A stretch of DNA of 40,797 nt from Lactobacillus agrestimuris (GTDB lineage Bacteria > Bacillota > Bacilli > Lactobacillales > Lactobacillaceae), in the NCBI RefSeq assembly GCF_943193025.1, contig NZ_CALPCQ010000017.1, forward strand, positions 1 to 40,797. Direction: 5' to 3'. The notes beneath the pieces were generated by a model that worked only from the letters and a program-made list of their open reading frames with translations, had not been told where the DNA came from and did no database searches. The stretch's first letter is position 1; every line of letters starts with the position of its first letter. Positions 8,387-16,195 of the stretch are shown piece by piece. The translations under genes and the position numbers were made by a program.

Positions 8387-8415
8387 TTTAGTAAAGTTTT
8401 AAAAAACGTTATAAT
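8387..8415 (+). promoter_or_regulatory. Promoter for methionine aminopeptidase
   Basis: A perfect -10 TATAAT (8410-8415) with a weak -35 TTTAGT (8387-8392) at 17 bases. It faces away from the flavodoxin promoter region, so the 147 bases between the genes carry divergent promoters. Confidence 0.45.
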
Positions 8416-8461
8416 AAAAGTAACTTTCTGAAAAATATAAAAATAAAAGGAGAGAAAATAT

Positions 8462-9289
8462 TTGATTACAATTAAATCTATTCGTGAACTTAAAGGAATG
8501 CAAAAATCAGGTCGTCTTTTGGCTTCAATGTTTGAAGCATTACGTGATGTTATCAAACCTGGAATTACTACTTGGGATATTGAAGAATTCTGTCAAGATT
8601 TTGTTTCAAGTCGTGGTGGTCGTCTTTCAGAACAAGGTTTTGAAGGCTATAAGTATGGTACTTGTATTTCAACTAATGATGAAATTGCTCACCAAATTCC
8701 AAGTAAGAAGCGTGTTTTAAAAGAAGGTGACATTGTTAAGGTTGATGTTACTTGCAATGTAGATGGATATGAAACTGATTCATGTACTACTTATCCAGTA
8801 GGAAAGATCTCAAAAGAAGATCAAGACTTAATTGAAACTACTAAAAAAGCAATGTACCTTGGTATTGATCAAGCTGTTCTTGGCAATCGTATTGGTGATA
8901 TTGGTGCAGCTATTCAAAATTACGTTGAAGTTGAACATAATTATGGTGATGTACGCGAACTAGTTGGTCATGGTATTCAACCTACTATTCACGAAGATCC
9001 AGAGGTTCCTCATTGGGGTAAAGCAGGACATGGTTTGCGTCTTCGTGAAGGCATGACTATTACTTGTGAACCAATGGTTGAAGCTGGCGGAGACTGGAGA
9101 ATTGATCAAAGAAGCGTTGATGATCCTAATGATGATTGGGTTTACTATGCAACTCCAGATGGTTCAAATTCTGCTCAATTTGAACATACTTTCGCAATTA
9201 CCAAGGATGGTCCAAAGATTTTGACTTTGCAAAAGCCATATGATGGATATGAAAAATACATTCCACATTTTGATGAGATGGAAGATTAA
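8462..9289 (+). CDS. map: Methionine aminopeptidase, type I
   Basis: A 275-residue cytosolic metalloenzyme that removes the N-terminal methionine from new proteins. All five metal ligands are present: D95 (VKVDV), D106 (ETDSC), H170 (GHGI), E203 (CEPM) and E241 (FEHT). The substrate-binding histidines H77 and H177 are also there. An insert of about 20 residues with several Asp (about 211-232) precedes the last ligand and is longer than in E. coli Map. The start is TTG with AAAGGAGAG upstream; no suitable ATG exists. The YihY gene starts eleven bases after its stop. Confidence 0.94.
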   Translation: MITIKSIRELKGMQKSGRLLASMFEALRDVIKPGITTWDIEEFCQDFVSSRGGRLSEQGFEGYKYGTCISTNDEIAHQIPSKKRVLKEGDIVKVDVTCNVDGYETDSCTTYPVGKISKEDQDLIETTKKAMYLGIDQAVLGNRIGDIGAAIQNYVEVEHNYGDVRELVGHGIQPTIHEDPEVPHWGKAGHGLRLREGMTITCEPMVEAGGDWRIDQRSVDDPNDDWVYYATPDGSNSAQFEHTFAITKDGPKILTLQKPYDGYEKYIPHFDEMED

Positions 9290-9299
9290 TCATTAATTT

Positions 9300-10229
9300 A
9301 TGAAAACCATGCCTAAATCTCTAGGAGTCAAGATAGGACACGCATACAAATTAATAATGCAAATTATGTCTGAAGGAGAAATTACTCAAAGTGCAATTGT
9401 AATTGCATACTATATTTTATTTTCAATTTTTCCTATCATAATTATTGTCGGTAACATTTTGCCATTATTTCATATTGATACAGCGCCAATTGCAGATTAT
9501 TTGAGATTAATTCTACCAGATGAAGTTTCAAAATTTATTATGCCTATCGTGATGTCACTGCTAGAAAGTCATTCTACAGGATATATTTCTTTTGGTATTG
9601 TGCTTGCGATTTGGTCATTTTCAAATTTAGTTAATGCAATTAGAATAGGGATGAATAAGCTCTATGATGTGCATAGAATTGAATTGAAATTATCAATGTT
9701 GAGTTTCTTATGGACAAGATCAATTACGGTGTTATTGACAGGATTATTAATCTTGGTTTTAACGGCAATCAGTTTGACTTTGATTTTTGGTCAGCAGATA
9801 CTAGATTTATTGCATCCTATTTTTGGTTTTTCAATTGGTGAGATTAAAAAGATCTTTAGCTATCGTTATCCGGCAGTAATATTTATTATGACAATCGCAG
9901 TCGCATATTTAAATTATGTTCTGCCAAATATTAAAATCAAAAAGAAAGTAACTTGGCCTGGTGTATTCATTACAGTAATTGGTTGGATGCTTTTATCAAT
10001 TGGTTTTAGTTTTTATCTTCATAATTTTCCTATCAGTTGGGAAAACTATGGAATTGTTGGAACTTTTATTATTTTCATGTTGTGGTTAAATTTGGCTTCA
10101 TTAATGCTTTTAATTGGAACAAGTGTTAATGCTGCTATTGTCCGGAAAAGATATGGAAAAATGGATTTTACAGCTGGCAGAATAGCTTCAGTGATTCAAA
10201 AGAGAAGGCAATTAAATAATAAAAGTTAG
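9300..10229 (+). CDS. YihY/virulence factor BrkB family membrane protein
   Basis: A 309-residue polytopic protein (about six membrane helices) with the family signatures [19 protein letters not shown] near the N-terminus, the middle [21 protein letters not shown], and [26 protein letters not shown] near the C-terminus in part. BrkB/YihY proteins were once called ribonuclease BN; that activity belongs to another gene, and their role (possibly transport) is unresolved. No convincing ribosome site precedes the ATG, so translation may be coupled to map, whose stop lies eleven bases upstream. Confidence 0.88.
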   Translation: MKTMPKSLGVKIGHAYKLIMQIMSEGEITQSAIVIAYYILFSIFPIIIIVGNILPLFHIDTAPIADYLRLILPDEVSKFIMPIVMSLLESHSTGYISFGIVLAIWSFSNLVNAIRIGMNKLYDVHRIELKLSMLSFLWTRSITVLLTGLLILVLTAISLTLIFGQQILDLLHPIFGFSIGEIKKIFSYRYPAVIFIMTIAVAYLNYVLPNIKIKKKVTWPGVFITVIGWMLLSIGFSFYLHNFPISWENYGIVGTFIIFMLWLNLASLMLLIGTSVNAAIVRKRYGKMDFTAGRIASVIQKRRQLNNKS

Positions 10230-10252
10230 TTTTTAATAGAAAGTGTGTATTT

Positions 10253-11152
10253 ATGAAAGTCAGAAAAGCTGTTATTCCAGCTGCAGGCTTGGGTACTAGA
10301 TTTTTACCAGCAACTAAGGCAATGCCTAAAGAAATGTTGCCAATAGTTGACAAGCCAACTATTCAATTTATTGTTGAAGAGGCAAAAAAATCTGGAATTG
10401 AAGATATCTTAATCGTAACTGGTAAAAACAAGCGCTCAATCGAAGATCACTTTGATGCAAATCCAGAACTTGAACAGGATCTTGAAAAAACTGGCAAAAA
10501 AGAATTATTGAAGCTAACTCAAGATATTACCAATTTAGGAGTTAATTTATATTTCACTCGTCAACCACACCCAGCTGGGCTTGGTGACGCAATTTTAAGA
10601 GCTAGAAGCTTTGTTGGTGATGAACCATTTGCAGTAATGTTAGGTGATGATTTGATGGCTGATAAAGTTCCATTGACTAAGCAATTGATTGATCGCTATG
10701 ACAGAACTCATGCTTCAACTATTGCAGTAATGCCTGTTCCTCATGAAGAAGTTTCTAAGTATGGTGTGATTGAACCCGCAGATGAAATTGAACCAGGTTT
10801 AATCAATGTTAAGTCATTTGTCGAAAAACCACCTGTAGAAAAGGCTCCAAGTGATTATGCCATTATTGGTAGATATCTATTGACACCAGAAATTTTTGAT
10901 ATTTTAGCAACTCAAAAACCTGGTCGTGGTGGAGAAATTCAATTGACTGATGCAATCGATACGATGAACAAAACTCAAAGAGTATTTGCTCACGTATTCA
11001 ATGGTGATCGTCATGATGTTGGTAACAAAGAAGGATACCTTGAAACATCAATTGAATATGGTTTAACCCATCCAGAAACTAAAGATGATCTTCGTAAATA
11101 TATCATCAAATTGGGTAAAGAGTTAGAAAAAGATTCTAAGAATAATAAGTAA
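10253..11152 (+). CDS. galU: UTP-glucose-1-phosphate uridylyltransferase
   Basis: A 299-residue nucleotidyltransferase making UDP-glucose from UTP and glucose 1-phosphate, needed for glycolipids, polysaccharide and the Leloir pathway. The nucleotide loop [19 protein letters not shown] (12-30) begins with the diagnostic G-x-G-T-R; KP of VDKP follows, then the metal-binding aspartate in MLGDDLM, SFVEKPP and [11 protein letters not shown]. Upstream, GAAAG is a weak ribosome site. It lies 23 bases after the YihY gene and is closed by a terminator, so map-yihY-galU may form one transcript. Confidence 0.95.
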   Translation: MKVRKAVIPAAGLGTRFLPATKAMPKEMLPIVDKPTIQFIVEEAKKSGIEDILIVTGKNKRSIEDHFDANPELEQDLEKTGKKELLKLTQDITNLGVNLYFTRQPHPAGLGDAILRARSFVGDEPFAVMLGDDLMADKVPLTKQLIDRYDRTHASTIAVMPVPHEEVSKYGVIEPADEIEPGLINVKSFVEKPPVEKAPSDYAIIGRYLLTPEIFDILATQKPGRGGEIQLTDAIDTMNKTQRVFAHVFNGDRHDVGNKEGYLETSIEYGLTHPETKDDLRKYIIKLGKELEKDSKNNK

Positions 11153-11156
11153 AATA

Positions 11157-11186
11157 AAACGAGTCAGAATAATCTGGCTCGTTTTT
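11157..11186. terminator. Terminator after galU (bidirectional)
   Basis: Stem AAACGAGTCAGA / TCTGGCTCGTTT with one T-G pair and a short loop, with T runs on both strands, shared with the convergent 95-aa gene. Confidence 0.8.
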
Positions 11187-11472
11187 ACATTATAGTAGCT
11201 TGACCTTTTTCAATTGAAATTTGCATTCCATATACAGGGATTTTTTCTTTTTTATCATTAACTATCCAAACAGTTAGAGTATGACAGTGGATGTTTTGAA
11301 TTAATTTAAATAATTTTTTCTTAGTAAATGCTTCTTTACCAGGAATTAATAAGCACTCTGAAGCAGTTAATTTTACCTGACCAAGAGGAACTTTTTGATC
11401 ATTCACTTGTAAGAGAAGTTTAGTTTCGGTGTTAATATTATTTAAAAATTCTACTAAGTTGTATAATCTCAT
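11185..11472 (-). CDS. Hypothetical protein, 95 aa
   Basis: I do not recognise a family. The protein is small, soluble and mixed alpha/beta by eye, without membrane segments or cysteine clusters (two Cys, at SECLL and HCHTL). It begins MRLYNLVEFLNNIN and ends IEKGQATIM. The ATG has AAAGGGG six to seven bases upstream, which supports real expression. It is convergent with galU and divergent from the hydrolase gene, with its own transcription unit. Confidence 0.65.
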   Translation of the reverse strand: MRLYNLVEFLNNINTETKLLLQVNDQKVPLGQVKLTASECLLIPGKEAFTKKKLFKLIQNIHCHTLTVWIVNDKKEKIPVYGMQISIEKGQATIM

Positions 11473-11550
11473 TTTTACCCCTTTTCTATATGAAAATTGA
11501 AATGCTATACTTGTTGATATACTAATTTAAATAGAATATCAGGTGTTAAG

Positions 11551-12498
11551 ATGAAGAAAAAGAAAGTTTGGATTTCACTTATAGCAATAATAGTACTTGT
11601 TGCTGCGGGACTAATTGGAGCAGGGATGTATTTCTTTAATGTTGCTTGTGTCCCAAGTAAAAAGAATTTTATTAGTGCAAATTCAGATGTGGTAAAGAAA
11701 TCAGATCCATTATATCAAGAAAAGAAATGGTATTATGACCAAAAGAAAGATCATTGGTATATGAAGTCAGCCACTGATAATTATAAGTTAGATGCAAACT
11801 ACATCCCAGATAAAAATTCTAAAAAAACTGCCATTATTTTACATGGATATATGAATAATAAGAACACTATGGCTGCTTATGCTAATTTATTTCATAAGTT
11901 GGGTTATAATGTTTTGCTTCCAGATGCTAGAGCCCATGGAGAAAGTCAGGGTAAATATATTGGATATGGTTGGGTTGAAAAAGCTGATGTGAAAAAATGG
12001 GTAAATGAAGTAATTGCCCATAATGGATCTGATAGTAAGATAGTTATCTTTGGTGTAAGTATGGGTGGTGCAACCACGATGATGACGAGTGGAGAAAAAC
12101 TCCCTAAGCAGGTTAAAGCATTTGTTGAAGATTGTGGCTATACTAGCGTAAAAGATGAAATCGAGCATGAGGCACAGGATTTGTATAATATGCCAGCTAT
12201 TCCAAGATTTCCATTAGTTGAGGTTTTAAGTGGAATTAATAAAGTTAAAGTAGGGTATTACCTAGCTGACGGTTCTTCAATAAATCAACTTAAGAAAAAT
12301 AAACGGCCAATGCTTTTTATTCATGGTGCTAAGGATACATTTGTTCCAACCAAAATGGTTTATAAAAATTATGCGGCTTCACGCGGACCAAAAGAATTAT
12401 GGATAGTTCCGGGAGCTAGTCATGCAAAGTCATACGCTACTCACCCTAAGACCTATGAGCAACATATAAAACAATTTTTGAATAAATATATAAACTAG
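11551..12498 (+). CDS. Membrane-anchored alpha/beta hydrolase
   Basis: A 315-residue serine hydrolase with one N-terminal membrane helix (about 8-30) that leaves the enzyme outside the cell. The oxyanion strand is ILHGYMNNK (97-104), the nucleophile S170 is in GVSMGG, the acid is D262 in HGAKDTFVP and the base H291 in GASHAKSY, a complete triad. The layout resembles the YqkD/FrsA-like extracellular hydrolases; the substrate (ester, peptide or acyl chain) is unknown. It stands between the 95-aa gene and the RNA locus as a single-gene unit; no terminator separates it from the RNA promoter that starts eight bases later. Confidence 0.88.
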   Translation: MKKKKVWISLIAIIVLVAAGLIGAGMYFFNVACVPSKKNFISANSDVVKKSDPLYQEKKWYYDQKKDHWYMKSATDNYKLDANYIPDKNSKKTAIILHGYMNNKNTMAAYANLFHKLGYNVLLPDARAHGESQGKYIGYGWVEKADVKKWVNEVIAHNGSDSKIVIFGVSMGGATTMMTSGEKLPKQVKAFVEDCGYTSVKDEIEHEAQDLYNMPAIPRFPLVEVLSGINKVKVGYYLADGSSINQLKKNKRPMLFIHGAKDTFVPTKMVYKNYAASRGPKELWIVPGASHAKSYATHPKTYEQHIKQFLNKYIN

Positions 12499-12505
12499 GG
12501 GTATA

Positions 12506-12519
12506 TGCAAGCGTTTACA
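12506..12519 (+). promoter_or_regulatory. cre-like box (CcpA) at the structured-RNA promoter
   Basis: TGCAAGCGTTTACA matches the catabolite-responsive element consensus TGWAANCGNTNWCA at every defined position but one (C for W at position 3). It ends five bases before the extended -10 box, over the -35 region, where CcpA binding would normally repress. Confidence 0.55.
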
Positions 12520-12523
12520 TTTA

Positions 12524-12532
12524 TGGTATAGT
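12524..12532 (+). promoter_or_regulatory. Extended -10 promoter of the structured RNA
   Basis: TGGTATAGT fits TGnTATAAT with one change. The expected start point, seven bases downstream, is the first base of the RNA closing stem (G12539). No -35 match is visible, which the TGn extension can offset. Confidence 0.55.
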
Positions 12533-12538
12533 AGGAGT

Positions 12539-12796
12539 GTGGAAGAGGTAAAAATTAATTTAACAATAAATATAAGTAAGTTTTTATCTCCAAAGAAGAA
12601 TTGTATTGTTGGAAACAGTAGTCCATTTGATACTACTTAATCCAATTCAAAGTTACGTTAAATGTAAAGACCCGAACAAGTGAATGTTGGTTGCGATGAT
12701 TATCTATCAGATGTCTAAAGTCGCGACTATCAATCGATAGTTTTACCTCGTCCACTATTACAAAAAACCAGCTATTCTTATGATAGCTGGTTTTTT
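12539..12796 (+). ncRNA. Candidate structured non-coding RNA, class not identified
   Basis: The 307 bases between the hydrolase and rlmD hold no convincing protein gene but look like an RNA gene. A 14-pair closing stem joins 12539-12553 to 12741-12755 with a single A-G mismatch. Inside are ATTTAAC/GTTAAAT (12558-12564 with 12657-12663), GAATTG/CAATTC (12598-12603 with 12643-12648), AGTAGT/ACTACT (12617-12622 with 12632-12637), and on the 3' side GTTGCGAT/GTCGCGAC (12690-12697 with 12720-12727). The 5' strand can instead pair locally, 12545-12556 with 12579-12590 (12 pairs), which excludes the closing stem. An extended -10 promoter lies exactly upstream and a strong terminator follows. Length and closed shape recall 6S RNA, but I cannot assign it; T-box, RNase P, tmRNA and SRP signatures are absent. 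Confidence 0.65.
12762..12796. terminator. Bidirectional terminator, structured RNA and rlmD
   Basis: Perfect stem AAAAAACCAGCTAT / ATAGCTGGTTTTTT with a seven-base loop; serves the RNA on the plus strand and rlmD on the minus strand. Confidence 0.88.
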
Positions 12797-12805
12797 GTAT
12801 ATAAA

Positions 12806-14203
12806 TTATTTTCTTAAAGTAAGCTTTACAATACATTCACAACGTGGAGTTTGAGGTAACATATCGATATTTTGAATTAAACGTACATCATATTCTTCTG
12901 AAAGAAGAACAAGATCTTGTGCTAAAGTAGATGGATTGCATGAAATATAGACAAATGTCGTTGGCTTTACACGAAGAATGGTCTTAAGTAGGCTTTTTGC
13001 CAATCCTGTTCGTGGTGGATCAACGATTAAAGCATCAATAGAAAGTCCTCCCTTTTGAAGTTCAGGTAGTACCTTTTCAACACTTCCTTGAAAGTAGTCG
13101 GCGTTTCTAAGTTGATTTAATTTAACATTATGACGGGCATCTTCGACTGCTTCTGGAATAGTTTCAATTCCTACTACTTGTTTAACTTGATCGGCCGCAA
13201 GAATTCCTAATGTACCAACACCACTATAGGCATCGATTAAGGTTTGTTCCGGAGTTAAGTCAAGATATTTTAATGCTTCAGAATATAAGGTCACAGTTTG
13301 AACTGGATTTAATTGGAAAAATGCTCGAGGTGATAATTCAAACTTTTTACCTAAAATGACTTCTGTAATCTTATTTTTTCCAAAAAGCTTTTCAGTTTTA
13401 TTTCCCCATACCTGTGGATTGCGCCAATCAGTTTCATTTTGGAAGACACTTACAACATTTGGTAGTTTCATAATGTCTTTAGCTAATGGAATCAAATTCT
13501 TAATTTTGTGTCCAACCGTAATTAAAGTTACTTGGATTTCTTTAGTTGCCTCAGATTGACGAACTACAACTGTTTTAATTCCATCCAAATGTTTCTGACG
13601 ACTTGCAATAAAGACGTGATGTTTTTCAATTAACTTTTTGATTTCACGTTCAGTTTTTTGAGTACCGACACTTTGAGTTGGCATTTCTGGTAAGTCAATT
13701 AAGCGGTGTGAATTTGGTGCAAATAAACCTAACTTAACTTTACCATGATCAAGTTCAATTTGATATTGAGCTTTATTGCGGTAATGCCATTCATCCGGAG
13801 CCGGAATGGTATTTTTGATCTTGTATTTGTTGTAACCACGAGGATGGTACTTTTTCAAGGCTTCTAAAACATTGTCTTTTTTGAATTCCAATTGCTTTTT
13901 ATATGAAAGGTGAGCTAATTCAAGTCCACCAATTTCAGGATTAACGCCGCTTGGAAAATCAACACGATCAGCACTTTTTTCTTTTATACGAACAAGTTCA
14001 GCATCGATGTAATGTGGATATTCTTTTACAATTTTTGCAACAACTACTTCATTTGGAAGAGCACCAGGAACAAAAATAATCTTTTTGCGGTAATATCCAA
14101 TTCCTTCACCATTAATTCCTAAACGTTTAATAGTGATAATAACATTCTTTTCTTTTTCTTCTTGATTTCTGTGTTTGAAATTAGTATTTTTCTTCATTTT
14201 CAT
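12806..14203 (-). CDS. rlmD: 23S rRNA (uracil) C5-methyltransferase, RlmD/RlmCD type
   Basis: A 465-residue SAM-dependent enzyme that methylates uracil C5 in 23S rRNA. It has an N-terminal TRAM RNA-binding domain (about 20-78), a central domain, and a Rossmann methyltransferase domain with DAYSGVGTLGI, DPPRTGL and the nucleophile C422 in SCNPST. In E. coli RlmD four cysteines hold a 4Fe-4S cluster; the matching stretch here (DFPSGVNPEIGGLELAHL, about 82-99) contains no cysteine, so this version has no cluster. Gram-positive relatives may methylate two sites (RlmCD); which applies cannot be told. The ATG at 14203 follows GAAAG; ATG 14197 is an alternative. Single-gene unit with its own promoter and terminator. 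Confidence 0.92.
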   Translation of the reverse strand: MKMKKNTNFKHRNQEEKEKNVIITIKRLGINGEGIGYYRKKIIFVPGALPNEVVVAKIVKEYPHYIDAELVRIKEKSADRVDFPSGVNPEIGGLELAHLSYKKQLEFKKDNVLEALKKYHPRGYNKYKIKNTIPAPDEWHYRNKAQYQIELDHGKVKLGLFAPNSHRLIDLPEMPTQSVGTQKTEREIKKLIEKHHVFIASRQKHLDGIKTVVVRQSEATKEIQVTLITVGHKIKNLIPLAKDIMKLPNVVSVFQNETDWRNPQVWGNKTEKLFGKNKITEVILGKKFELSPRAFFQLNPVQTVTLYSEALKYLDLTPEQTLIDAYSGVGTLGILAADQVKQVVGIETIPEAVEDARHNVKLNQLRNADYFQGSVEKVLPELQKGGLSIDALIVDPPRTGLAKSLLKTILRVKPTTFVYISCNPSTLAQDLVLLSEEYDVRLIQNIDMLPQTPRCECIVKLTLRK

Positions 14204-14241
14204 TTTCTTTCTACAATAATCTAACTAATGGTTTGCATTCT

Positions 14242-14271
14242 ATTGTACTATGATAAAAAAGTTCTTAGCAA
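14242..14271 (-). promoter_or_regulatory. Promoter for rlmD
   Basis: On the minus strand, -35 TTGCTA (14266-14271) and -10 TACAAT (14242-14247) are 18 bases apart; the start codon is 39 bases downstream of the -10. Confidence 0.45.
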
Positions 14272-14323
14272 GGATTAGAAATATTTGTTAGCATTAATTA
14301 TAAATAAAGGAAAGGTTGATCTC

Positions 14324-15139
14324 ATGTCGACGATTACTAAAATTAGTAGTCAAAAAAGACCTGGACGTTACAATGTTTTTATCGATAATCAATATGCTTT
14401 TTCTGTTACTGAGAGAACTTTAGCCGAGTTTGTCTTACTTAAAGGAAAAGAAATTAGCGATGAAGAAATTGAGCGAATCCAGCAATTTGATGATGATGCA
14501 AGAGCCAGTGAGCTTGCAGCTCGCTTTTTAAGTTATGAGCCTAGGACTGTTTATGAAGTTTTGCAATACCTAAAAAAGTATAATATCTCTGATGAGGCAG
14601 CAAATGCGGCAGTTGAGCAATTAACTGAGTTAGGTTATATTGATGATGAACAGTATACTAAATTATTTTTGCAAAATAATTTACATGTTGGCTCTGATGG
14701 ACCTAAGTCTTTGCAAAAGAAGTTGCAACAAAAAGGTGTGAATTCAGAAACTATTGCCATAGAAATAGAAAATATTCCTGAAGAAGAGTGGATACCAGTT
14801 GGGAAAAAAGTAATAAAATCCATGCAACATCAGGTCGGAAAACTTTCATCTAATGAATTATCGCAAAAAATGAAAACAAAATTGTTGTCTCATGGTTTTG
14901 ATAGCTCATTGGCTAGTATAATTATTGATGAAACTGAATTAAACTTAGATGAGACGGATCAATTTGAGGCTTTGAAAAAACAGGGAATTAAGGCATTTAA
15001 ACGTTTTAGAAAGTTCGATGAAAAAACGCGAAATTTCAAAATTAAACGCTACTTATATAGCCATGGCTTTTCAAGTAATGAAATTGATATGTTTTTGAAT
15101 GGTGAAATTATTGATTTAGAAGAACTTAGTGAATATTAG
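14324..15139 (+). CDS. recX: RecX family regulatory protein
   Basis: A 271-residue protein made of repeated three-helix RecX units. The N-terminus KRPGRYNVFIDNQYAFSV, the pattern SYEPRTVYEVLQYLKKY, LTELGYIDDEQYTKLFLQNN and the last repeat IKRYLYSHGFSSNEIDMFL are typical of the long Gram-positive form. RecX binds RecA filaments and limits recombination and SOS induction. The ATG at 14324 has AAAGG repeated upstream; the earlier TTG at 14285 is not needed and has no ribosome site. RecA is not in this window. The next gene starts nine bases after the stop behind AGGAGG-like TTAGGAGG. Confidence 0.9.
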   Translation: MSTITKISSQKRPGRYNVFIDNQYAFSVTERTLAEFVLLKGKEISDEEIERIQQFDDDARASELAARFLSYEPRTVYEVLQYLKKYNISDEAANAAVEQLTELGYIDDEQYTKLFLQNNLHVGSDGPKSLQKKLQQKGVNSETIAIEIENIPEEEWIPVGKKVIKSMQHQVGKLSSNELSQKMKTKLLSHGFDSSLASIIIDETELNLDETDQFEALKKQGIKAFKRFRKFDEKTRNFKIKRYLYSHGFSSNEIDMFLNGEIIDLEELSEY

Positions 15140-15148
15140 GAGGATAAA

Positions 15149-15628
15149 ATGAAAAAAGAAAATCTTAAAGAATTAACATTTGTTGGTCGTCCATTTGTGG
15201 AAACTATGATGGATGACCAAAAGACCTTTACACAAGCAAATGCTCAAATGGAAAATGATGAAGTTTTTAAAAAGTTTTTGAAAGATAATCAACTTGAAAA
15301 CCAAAGAGCCAGCATGGTTATCTTTGGACCAGAAAACTTTATGTACTGGTATGGTGTAACTGTTGAAGGTAATGTAGAAGTTCCTGCTGGTCTCATGAAA
15401 TTTGCTTTACCGGCAGCCGAAGTTGCTAAAGACGACGCAAACGGACAAATTAACGCCTTCGATGTACCGCTAAACTTTGTACTTCCTAAGTTTTTTGAAA
15501 AAGTTTCTGAAGCTGGATTTGAAGTCTATGAAAATCCAGGTGATAGTGAGACTCCATACTTTGTTCAAAACTTAGATTTAGATACAAAAAAGCTAGCCCA
15601 AATGTGGTACTTAAAGGCTAGCAAATAA
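15149..15628 (+). CDS. Effector-binding (GyrI-like) domain protein, hypothetical
   Basis: A 159-residue soluble protein. The middle section ENFMYWYGVTVEGNVEVPAG followed by LMKFALPAAEVA resembles the GyrI-like effector-binding domain found in AraC-type activators and as stand-alone proteins: an aromatic strand, a V-P-x-G turn and a strand with P-A. There is no DNA-binding domain, so a ligand-binding or partner-binding role is more likely than direct regulation. The family call is by pattern only. It starts nine bases after recX with AGGAGG and was probably transcribed with it. Its 3' end carries the inverted repeat that can terminate the convergent gene. Confidence 0.6.
   Translation: MKKENLKELTFVGRPFVETMMDDQKTFTQANAQMENDEVFKKFLKDNQLENQRASMVIFGPENFMYWYGVTVEGNVEVPAGLMKFALPAAEVAKDDANGQINAFDVPLNFVLPKFFEKVSEAGFEVYENPGDSETPYFVQNLDLDTKKLAQMWYLKASK
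15586..15622 (-). terminator. Terminator of the convergent membrane-protein gene, inside a coding region
   Basis: On the minus strand GCTAGCC / GGCTAGC form a 7-bp stem (15592-15598 with 15616-15622) followed by six T residues; the plus strand has no T run. It lies within the last 15 codons of the plus-strand effector-binding gene. Confidence 0.55.
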
Positions 15629-15630
15629 TA

Positions 15631-16092
15631 CTAATGCTGGTTTGGATCAATTGAAAGATTGTCGTATTCAACGTATGCTCCAAGACAGGTTGAGACAAAC
15701 ATAACTAATAAAACGACTCCGGCTGCATTTCCAACAATTTGATCTAGAGTTAAAACTGATCTAACAAGGTATGTGGCTAAAAAGCATAAAACAAAGTCCA
15801 AAATGACATTGGCAACCAATAAGAAGTATCGTCTGCGAATACTAAAAAATCTTAAAAGCTGTCTAATGATACCATCGTGAGTTTGCATCGCAAGAAGATC
15901 AACTGGCCTTTGAATTGTTGCTTTAATTGCAAACATAATGATTGCGCCAACGAAGGCGCCAATAATAGTTCTTACTATTTCGCCTGAATGGAGAACTAGA
16001 GCATTATAGCCAATTCCGATAATTGCTAGACTACAAAAGTATGGTACTAACAATAAAAAGGTGAAGACTAGTAAAACATGGCTTTTTTTCAT
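15631..16092 (-). CDS. Four-helix membrane protein, unknown
   Basis: A 153-residue protein with four hydrophobic segments (about 7-28, 39-60, 94-112 and 123-143) and a basic cytoplasmic loop LLRFFSIRRRYF between helices two and three. No family recognised; it resembles small uncharacterised lactobacillus membrane proteins. ATG 16092 is chosen because GAGG lies nine bases upstream; the ATG at 16107 is part of that ribosome site. It is divergent from the soluble CorC gene and convergent with the recX pair. Confidence 0.65.
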   Translation of the reverse strand: MKKSHVLLVFTFLLLVPYFCSLAIIGIGYNALVLHSGEIVRTIIGAFVGAIIMFAIKATIQRPVDLLAMQTHDGIIRQLLRFFSIRRRYFLLVANVILDFVLCFLATYLVRSVLTLDQIVGNAAGVVLLVMFVSTCLGAYVEYDNLSIDPNQH

Positions 16093-16144
16093 GATAATAT
16101 ACCTCATTTCTTATCAGTATTTTAGCATAATAATTGGACAAACA

Positions 16145-16153
16145 TGCTATAAT
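16145..16153 (+). promoter_or_regulatory. Extended -10 promoter of the CorC gene
   Basis: TGCTATAAT is a perfect TGnTATAAT box; no -35 match is seen 16-18 bases upstream. On the opposite strand, TGCTAAAAT (16119-16127) is a matching extended -10 for the membrane-protein gene. Confidence 0.55.
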
Positions 16154-16195
16154 ATGGGTATTTAGTGACATTTTAAAGAAAGAGAGTAACTAATT

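Noticed and set aside
8484..8720. 78-codon ORF inside map in another frame
   Set aside because: No ribosome site and no conserved-looking sequence; map is intact over the same bases.
12684..12740. 18-codon ORF (MLVAMIIYQMSKVATINR) inside the structured RNA
   Set aside because: No ribosome site, and it lies across the RNA's 3' hairpin and closing stem; kept only as a caution for the RNA claim.
12539..12760. RNase P RNA, T-box leader, tmRNA or SRP RNA at the RNA locus
   Set aside because: No GAGGAAAGTCC core, no T-box antiterminator motif, no tag reading frame or tRNA-like ends, and no GGAA SRP loop context.
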